A DNA stretch of 64,000 bases from Notospermus geniculatus. Its lineage: Eukaryota > Nemertea > Pilidiophora > Heteronemertea > Lineidae. Shown piece by piece: positions 60,301-64,000 of this stretch; the first letter of the stretch is position 1; each line of letters opens with the position of its first letter. The position numbers and the translations under genes were made by a program. Under the pieces are notes generated by a model. The model saw only the letters and a list, made by a program, of their open reading frames with translations, had not been told where the DNA came from and did no database searches. The stretch spans positions 129,163 to 193,162 of the forward strand of contig NMRB01000427.1 of assembly GCA_002633025.1 (NCBI GenBank), in the 5' to 3' direction.

Positions 60301-63300
60301 GAGAATCTGGCAGTTGGATTCAGCAGGACTGGTCACACCTGGTGTAAAACGTTATGGTTAAAGGTGCGACTCCACATGAAAGGTTCCTAGTTCAAGTAGG
60401 CTCTCTATCGGCAACTCAGCAGCAAAAAACTAAGGGCAGTCACTGATGTCATTGGTTTTACTGTCACTGCTACAGAAACCGATAATGGGGAACTGGCCAG
60501 GGTGAGCTGACTCACACGAGAAAGCTCTCACGTGGGGGAAGCCATAAGTATATCAACAGAGCTCACATCATTGAGATTATCCTGATCCTCCCTAGTATTC
60601 TCGTACAGGGGCAGTTCTGATGGCTTCCTCTGGACGGATGATGCTCGTTGTGGTATCTGAAGATTCTCGGCTGTCTCAGGCTTTTTGTCGTGGTCAATCT
60701 CATCAAGCACATTTAACAATAAATTACAATCTGGAAAGAAAGTGATAACCTAAATCCATGTAACAGGGTTAGTTAGGCGGTGATACAGACAGGATTGTGA
60801 AAATATACCAGAATTCTCTGGTACAGCGTGTGAAATAAAAATATTTTGCAGTTTTACCCTGATGCCCTCAGTTCGGCCTTTCAGCTTTTCCAGTTTATGA
60901 AAATGTTCAAGGCGAAAGTTGCCTGGCCCCTCAATCAAAAACCGAACATTACTGGTGCCACAACTGCAAGGTCATACCAGTATTAGCAAAGAACCAGGGC
61001 AACATCTCACCTGAAATATTGGATCCAGCTCTACAGTTTGGAGGGCCATAAAGGATGGAACTGTCCCAGCAGTACTTTCCACCAACATCTCGGATGATGA
61101 GCCTCGTTACCGTCTTCCCAGTGCTCAGACCAGCTGTCACTCCTCCACCAGGAACGTCCAACTGAAGGTAAATGAATGGATGAGATGAAGGACAGGGAAC
61201 ATCGCTCAGCCTGGGACCAAAATCGGCAGGAGAGTCGGTGGCATCTGCACAGACAGACAAGTAAAGTTGACTGTGGAAATTCTACATGCAGGCTTTAACA
61301 TTCCTCCCCTTTGCAATGCGACCAACTAACTCTACACTGAGTGAAACCTCATTCATTCAGGGAACCACAAACACTCACCAATGCAGGAATTTCGATAAAT
61401 GAAATCAAGGCATTATTGTTCAGTACAAAAAACTGAACATTTGGCAGTTCAAAGATTTCCGGTTTGAGTTCATCGAGTGGGAAATCTGGTGTATCATGGA
61501 ACTCCTGTATAGAGCTGTTCAACCTGGCAGCTCCACCTCCCTTGGGAAACAGGCCAAGATGATTGACTAGATGACCGATCATCTGCAAAAGATATGAAGA
61601 TTAAGAAACGTTTTGAAGGTTCGCACCACTCTTTCAAACGACGAGAGACAGATGGAGGAAAGATGGACCTATCAAATGGAAAAGAGATGTCTATAATGAG
61701 GTGGTCTTTCTGAACACCAAATTCGGAACTGATTATTTCCATCTGGAGCTGATGCCCTTAGCAGAGGTGACAAGGAAATTTGACATTATCATGACAGCAA
61801 ACAAGGGAAGACAAAAACTTACAGTTCGAGCAGCCAATTTGACTACATCATTCTCTGGTTTGCTGACAGGTGAACTTCTCCCCATATCGCCACCTGTAAC
61901 ATGATCATTGGGTGTCCTCGGGGTCGTCGGGCCACTCGTTGTTCCTGGGATGCTCTCCAGGTCATAGTCAACCATATCGACCAGATTTTGACTACTCATT
62001 GTGATGGAATTGGACAAACCAACAACTGCTTGATTTAGCACCTGAAGAGAGAATGAACTTGTGAATTTTCACCAACATTTATGACCCGTGCCAGCAAAGC
62101 GAGTCGGAATGCGCCGGAAAGAAACCTCAAGATGACACAAGAGAACAACTATAGAAATTGACAGAGTCAAATTTCACAATGGCCAGACAATACTGAAATC
62201 AACAATCCGTTGGTGCACCTTGGGTCTTCTTCTCTGTGCATTCCGACTCATTTTGCTGGCATGGGTCACATTTAATGAATGACGATCAGAATTAAAGTGA
62301 CGCTGGCAATAGGAAAGAATGAGTTCACAACAGTTGTTTGGGAGGCATGTTACAAATGGTTTCATAAAAACATCGCGGTTTGTAAAACATTCACGTTTTA
62401 TAAAACCTGTTGTTGTTTATTTATAAAAATCTGCGCCTTTCGCTGAATTTTGTAAAAACACTGCCCGCAAATCGTAAAATCGTACCCTAGATGTGTAAAA
62501 GTGAACACCCACTTTCGTAAAATTTTCCATCGGTAACGAGAATCGTAAAACAGTCATCGACCATTTCCATCAAATGCACATTTTTTTATAAAAAAACATA
62601 ACAGGTTTTATAAAACATGAAACTTTTACAAACTGCAATATTTTTACAAAACTATTTGTAACAAGGCATGACCAAACACTGAGCATCCCAGTTCTGTCAG
62701 GTGTCTACAGCCACATACACAGCCAACCCTGTATATCATGTCTACAAATAATCCTTGGTTAACATACCTTGAATACAGTATATATGAGTGGTCTCTGACC
62801 ATCCTGTGACTCCATCAGTAATCCCAAGGGAACACTCATACACCAGTCTACCAGGCAGAAGATGAGAGAAACCAGAAACTGAAAAAGATAGAATGTAGCA
62901 GATTACAGAGCGAGTTCACGCTGCTCCCTATGTCAGTAACGAGACTGTCAACAGTCTTGACAGGCTGAAGCTCATCTCTGCTATCACAACCCACCTGTTT
63001 GTCGATGTTTCGACCCACCACGTCCAACGATGGCAGAAAACTTGATATGCTAGTTGCGATAGCCTGAAAACAAACAGTAATACGCAGATGACACACAACT
63101 GACAGGTAACAAAGGTTAACACTGAGTATAAGGCAGCACTAAATTTTTAAGGCCACTGAGTATAAGGCAGCACTAAATCTTCAAGGTCACTGGGTAGCAC
63201 TTGGCCTAAATCTTCAAGAAACAAGTTACATGTAGAACATGTCTCTGACCCAATGCTGCTGACAAAGCAATGCCATTGTCAATACTGGCATCTCATTTGC

Positions 63301-63420
63301 TTGACCCACCTCAATGATTTTCCTTGGCATGTCTTGATGATGTTGCAGTAGCGGTTTGACGTGATCACAGAGCAGAACCAACATATCACAAGCGACCTGC
63401 GCTACATCCTTGTCAATTAT
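39181..63420 (-). CDS. RALGAPA: Ral GTPase-activating protein alpha subunit, C-terminal part (15 exons, 5' end beyond window)
   Basis: Seen: 15 minus-strand exons with GT-AG borders and compatible phases join into 777 codons plus a TGA stop. Diagnostic stretches include [55 protein letters not shown] and [10 protein letters not shown]. These match, from memory, the catalytic C-termini of vertebrate RALGAPA1/RALGAPA2 far better than tuberin or RALGAPB. The order is: helical scaffold region (63420-62768), a Ser/Thr/Pro-rich linker (61823-62041), a NHLG-type conserved region (61379-61161), an acidic linker (60730-60239), then the Rap-GAP domain (about 60000-58263 and 52227-52121) and a basic tail. 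The Asn of GNDE near 58865 corresponds to the catalytic Asn thumb of RapGAP-family enzymes. Known for the family: it forms a heterodimer with RALGAPB and accelerates GTP hydrolysis by RalA/RalB downstream of PI3K-Akt. Paralogue assignment (A1 or A2) is not possible; an invertebrate may have a single RALGAPA. Confidence 0.95.
39704..39823. mobile_element. 120 bp MITE, second copy, TTT target duplication
   Basis: Same family as 22834-22953 (same core and ends, GGCCTGTATTCTAGAAG). TTT flanks both sides. It lies in the last RALGAPA intron. Confidence 0.88.
39941..40170. mobile_element. 230 bp element, CAGGCACGGATCCAG ends, TCAAT flanks
   Basis: Perfect 15 bp inverted ends CAGGCACGGATCCAG / CTGGATCCGTGCCTG, G/C-runs next to both ends, and TCAAT directly repeated outside (39936-39940, 40171-40175). 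Same family as 21308-21595. No coding capacity. Confidence 0.88.
44439..45522. repeat. ~1.1 kb intronic tandem duplication, copy 1
   Basis: Near-identical to 45579-46669 at an offset of 1140 nt. Both begin TCAAATGGAAATGGAAATGA. The copies are separated by 56 bp that include an N (45523), so copy number may be mis-assembled. A minus-strand 60-codon frame ([20 protein letters not shown]..) is conserved in both copies but unrecognised. Confidence 0.95.
45579..46669. repeat. ~1.1 kb intronic tandem duplication, copy 2
   Basis: Second copy of 44439-45522, with a low level of substitution and a few short indels. Confidence 0.95.
48783..48899 (-). CDS. RALGAPA: RALGAPA exon 14, C-terminal tail
   Basis: Acceptor GTCATCTTCAG, donor AAAG|GTATGA, phase 1/1. 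It begins [20 protein letters not shown] and then runs into a His/Ser/Lys-rich part ([16 protein letters not shown]). It lies downstream of the conserved GAP fold. The support is the splice signals and the exact phase match on both sides rather than remembered homology. Confidence 0.8.
49006..49324 (-). pseudogene. Overlapping protein-like ORF pair, possibly a frameshifted gene remnant
   Basis: One ORF (49163-49324, 53 codons) reads [20 protein letters not shown], then [14 protein letters not shown]. The other (49006-49227, 73 codons) reads [20 protein letters not shown], then [20 protein letters not shown], in the next frame. Each looks like folded protein (amphipathic, mixed residues), and a single indel near 49165-49227 would join them. 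They lie in the RALGAPA intron directly upstream of exon 14, on the same strand. I do not recognise the domain. The pair may be a decayed retrocopy or a chance pair of ORFs. Confidence 0.25.
50530..50644. mobile_element. Foldback MITE, TGCATATTCATAAAC ends, copy 1 of an adjacent pair
   Basis: Inverted ends GGTGCATATTCATAAAC and TTTATGAATATGGGCCC, with arms AGTGTGATACTTATCTTTTG / CAAAGGATAAGTGTCACACT around a short loop. Confidence 0.8.
50646..50769. mobile_element. Foldback MITE, copy 2 of the adjacent pair
   Basis: Same family as 50530-50644 (arms with TACTTATCTTTTGTGTTAAA / AAAGGATAAGTA), following it directly in the same orientation. It ends TTTTTATGAATAAGGGCCC. Confidence 0.8.
51797..51926. 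mobile_element. 130 bp MITE, GGCCGTATGCTAGGGTC ends, TAA flanks
   Basis: Ends TGGCCGTATGCTAGGGTC and GACCCAAGCATACGGCCC are inverted repeats, with TAA duplicated outside (51794-51796, 51927-51929). Interior arms AGACTTT.. / ..AAAGTGTGGCTGAAGTC. Confidence 0.85.
52121..52227 (-). CDS. RALGAPA: RALGAPA exon 13, end of Rap-GAP domain
   Basis: Acceptor CTCCACCAG, donor CCTG|GTAAGT, phase 2 in and phase 1 out. It reads [20 protein letters not shown] and [11 protein letters not shown], aligning with [29 protein letters not shown] of vertebrate RALGAPA. It is separated from exon 12 by a 6.0 kb intron. Confidence 0.94.
57180..57308. mobile_element. 129 bp MITE, same family as 51797
   Basis: Ends GGGCCGTATACTAGGGTCGG and CCGACCCGAGCATACGGTCC, with the same GAAGTCCGACTT / AAGTCCGACC interior as the copy at 51797. 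Flanks are TAA and TTA, so the target duplication is unclear. Confidence 0.83.
57349..57519. mobile_element. 171 bp inverted-repeat element flanked by 24 bp direct repeats
   Basis: Arms GGTGCCTATCCACATGAGAG and CTCTCACGTGGATAGGTGCC are inverted, continuing through TGGCTCTCAATGGGCAA / TTGCCCATTGTGAGCCA. Direct repeats AGGCC(AA/TC)GTCTGGGAAGAACCAGC lie outside (57311-57334 and 57523-57546). A degenerate relative is at 60362-60538. Confidence 0.75.
58263..58390 (-). CDS. RALGAPA: RALGAPA exon 12 (128 nt)
   Basis: Acceptor TTATTCCAG, phase 0 in and phase 2 out. It reads [20 protein letters not shown] and ends YYQS plus TT. The donor is GTATCC, which is weak, but it restores the family sequence YQSFYEER with the next exon. 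Without splicing, the frame reads on for another 27 codons to a TGA at 58178-58180. Confidence 0.9.
58724..58882 (-). CDS. RALGAPA: RALGAPA exon 11, Rap-GAP catalytic Asn region
   Basis: Acceptor ATGTTTCAG, donor GAC|GTAAGG, phase 0/0, 53 codons. It begins [20 protein letters not shown]. The Asn of GNDE, the sixth residue of this exon, is by family knowledge the catalytic Asn thumb that replaces the Gln finger in Ral/Rap hydrolysis. It continues [20 protein letters not shown]. Nothing suggests loss of activity. Confidence 0.97.
59253..59532 (-). CDS. RALGAPA: RALGAPA exon 10, Rap-GAP domain core
   Basis: Acceptor CTTTTCCAG, donor AAG|GTAACG, phase 2 in and phase 0 out. It encodes [40 protein letters not shown] and the [20 protein letters not shown] stretch. 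This is the most conserved block of the family and the clearest evidence for the gene's identity. Confidence 0.97.
59682..59753 (-). CDS. RALGAPA: RALGAPA exon 9 (72 nt)
   Basis: Acceptor ATTACAG, donor TGGTG|GTAAGT, phase 2 in and out. It reads [20 protein letters not shown], near-identical to the [16 protein letters not shown] stretch of vertebrate RALGAPA. Confidence 0.95.
59950..60239 (-). CDS. RALGAPA: RALGAPA exon 8 (290 nt)
   Basis: Acceptor CGTTTCCAG, donor CG|GTAAGT, phase 0 in and phase 2 out. It starts [16 protein letters not shown] (family LENIGHTSPECLLP) and ends [18 protein letters not shown], matching FCRLLLDDLGMNSWDRR. The end marks the run-in to the Rap-GAP fold. Confidence 0.93.
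60362..60538. mobile_element. Degenerate relative of the 57349 element
   Basis: GGTGCGACTCCACATGAAAG .. GCTCTCTATCGGCAACTCAG .. GAGAAAGCTCTCACGTGGGG follow the same order as the 57349-57519 element but are diverged. It lies in the intron between exons 7 and 8. Confidence 0.5.
60567..60730 (-). CDS. RALGAPA: RALGAPA exon 7 (164 nt)
   Basis: Acceptor CTTTCCAG, donor GAT|GTGAGC, phase 1 in and phase 0 out. It reads [20 protein letters not shown] and then a variable, charged linker ending DQDNLND. Only the LLNVLDEI part aligns with the family (DVLDKLLENI), as expected for a loop region. Confidence 0.85.
61011..61161 (-). CDS. RALGAPA: RALGAPA exon 6 (150 nt + 1)
   Basis: Acceptor CCTTCAG, donor TTTCAG|GTGAGA, phase 0 in and phase 1 out. 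It contains [20 protein letters not shown], the counterpart of the family motif VRDISGKYSWDGKVLYGP. Confidence 0.95.
61379..61582 (-). CDS. RALGAPA: RALGAPA exon 5 (68 codons)
   Basis: Acceptor TTTTGCAG, donor TTG|GTGAGT, phase 0/0. It contains [20 protein letters not shown] and [20 protein letters not shown], matching the conserved MAHLVNHLG and NLQLFVFND...LISYLQ segments recalled from vertebrate RALGAPA. Confidence 0.95.
61823..62041 (-). CDS. RALGAPA: RALGAPA exon 4 (73 codons, S/T/P-rich linker)
   Basis: Acceptor CTCTTCAG, donor ACT|GTAAGT, phase 0/0. It begins [10 protein letters not shown], then runs through a low-complexity section with several Ser/Thr-Pro pairs ([18 protein letters not shown]), and ends KLAART. 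The low-complexity part is probably a disordered, phosphorylatable linker; the ends align with the family. Confidence 0.88.
62081..62269. mobile_element. 189 bp inverted-repeat element, TGACCC(G/A)TGCCAGCAAA ends
   Basis: Arms TGACCCGTGCCAGCAAAGCG.. and ..TTTTGCTGGCATGGGTCA, each followed by GAGTCGGAATGC on its own strand. It sits in the RALGAPA intron between exons 3 and 4. No coding capacity. Confidence 0.75.
62350..62663. mobile_element. 314 bp TGTAAAA-rich foldback element with 7 bp target duplication
   Basis: Left end TTACAAATGGTTT and right end AACTATTTGTAA are inverted, with inner arms GTTTTATAAAACCTGTT / AACAGGTTTTATAAAAC. AGGCATG is duplicated at 62343-62349 and 62664-62670. The motif TGTAAAA or its complement recurs many times. 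It lies in the same intron as the previous element. Confidence 0.7.
62768..62878 (-). CDS. RALGAPA: RALGAPA exon 3 (37 codons)
   Basis: Acceptor CTTTTTCAG, donor AAG|GTATGT, phase 0/0. It contains [20 protein letters not shown], which resembles the LLDWIMALPL segment I recall in vertebrate RALGAPA proteins. This anchors the alignment upstream of the GAP domain. Confidence 0.92.
62995..63063 (-). CDS. RALGAPA: RALGAPA exon 2 (23 codons)
   Basis: A short phase 0/0 exon reading [20 protein letters not shown] and ending DKQ before the donor GTGGGT. The acceptor is TTTTCAG. The 116-nt intron that follows is the shortest in the gene. Confidence 0.85.
63121..63218. repeat. 34 bp minisatellite, about 2.9 units
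   Basis: ACTGAGTATAAGGCAGCACT starts units at 63121 and 63155. A third, degenerate unit follows at 63189. It lies in the RALGAPA intron between exons 1 and 2. Confidence 0.85.
63310..63420 (-). CDS. RALGAPA: RALGAPA exon 1 of those visible (37 codons)
   Basis: The exon is bounded by an acceptor (ATTTTCCAG) on the right and a donor (GAG|GTGGGT) on the left, phase 0 at both ends. It starts [17 protein letters not shown] and is helical and Leu-rich, as expected for the scaffold upstream of the GAP domain. I found no convincing exon between 63421 and 64000, so the preceding exon probably lies beyond the window. Confidence 0.85.
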
Positions 63421-64000
63421 CTGGAAAATGTAATATATCGATAGCAAAGCACGGAAAATATACAGCAGATGAGACACCTAGGCTATCATTTTGATGGTAC
63501 CACACACACAACCTGTTTGAATTGAAGACCAGCAGTGGGAAGAAAGACATCAATAAGTGCAGAATTGTAAACTAACTAAGTCTCTCTTTTAATACCTGAC
63601 TACGGAAAATAGTGCAGCATTTCATATCTGAGACCAGGAGTTTTCAGGAATCAGTTCCCAAAAGTACAATCAAACACTGACTGAGGACAAATAAGCTGTA
63701 GCAGGGGAAGTATTAGACTTGTTCCTGAGTGGTTCCTGAATAGATATAGTTCTATACCCATGAAACCACTCACTGGTTAGAGGCAAAATGCAGGGAGCAA
63801 CAATAGGTGGCACTTTTTACTACACTTTAGTGAGTGGCAGGCTGTAAGGATGCAGTCAAAATCAATGCATGTTTTGCCAATCTTTCAGTCCTTAGACTCC
63901 AGTGCAAAATCTGAATACAACAGGTTTGGGCAGTATATATACAAACACCAATTGCCAATAGACCAAGAGCATTTACAGGGAAGGCAATGACAAAACAGGT
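63421..64000 (-). other. RALGAPA intron, right edge of window
   Basis: This is intronic sequence upstream of the first visible exon. A weak 32-nt exon-like segment near 63607-63638 (TCTCAG .. CAG|GTATTA) cannot be supported. Confidence 0.6.

Noticed and set aside
61712-61742. ORF continuing past exon 5 (61494-61742)
   Set aside because: This is another frame over exon 5 and its intron; the conserved [10 protein letters not shown] start follows a proper acceptor at 61583.
63607-63638. Possible 32 nt micro-exon upstream of the first visible RALGAPA exon
   Set aside because: Acceptor-like TCTCAG and donor-like GTATTA are weak and the segment has no recognised family sequence.

Overview
The window is animal nuclear DNA. 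It contains one gene I can identify with confidence. On the minus strand, 15 spliced exons between 39181 and 63420 encode the C-terminal part of a Ral GTPase-activating protein alpha subunit (RALGAPA1/2 family), including the complete Rap/Ral-GAP catalytic domain. The exons join without a phase conflict: 2,334 nt, 777 codons plus stop. The 5' part of the gene lies beyond 64000. Canonical GT-AG introns, many miniature inverted-repeat transposons, frequent TACATGTA and AGGCCT-type palindromes, and single N bases fit a shotgun assembly of a marine invertebrate. I suspect a deuterostome such as an echinoderm, hemichordate or cephalochordate, but the sequence does not settle this.

Layout. Bases 1-10250 are repeat-built: a ~0.5 kb tandem unit (1-936), then two direct copies of a ~4 kb non-coding unit (934-4711 and 5031-9254) that differ by several transposon-like insertions. 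A second tandem duplication (1.23 kb unit) occupies 11153-13620. Bases 13.6-39 kb are intergenic, dominated by non-autonomous DNA elements (17465, 19739, 21308, 22431, 22834, 23125, 25840, 26099, 29261) with unassigned sequence between them. The only candidate gene there is a small secreted Cys-rich peptide ORF at 15050-15322, which carries an in-frame TGA. From 39.1 kb to the right edge everything lies within the RALGAPA gene. Its last three introns are large (6.0, 3.2 and 9.5 kb) and hold a third tandem duplication (44439-46669), more foldback elements and a frameshifted ORF pair (49006-49324).

How it works together. RALGAPA would pair with RALGAPB to switch off RalA/RalB. The other sequences are structural or repetitive and do not form an evident pathway. 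I found no clear undescribed system. The most unusual items are the foldback element at 23125-23510, built from nested palindromes; the paralogous duplicates that act as natural empty sites for several insertions; and the TGA-interrupted secreted peptide ORF.
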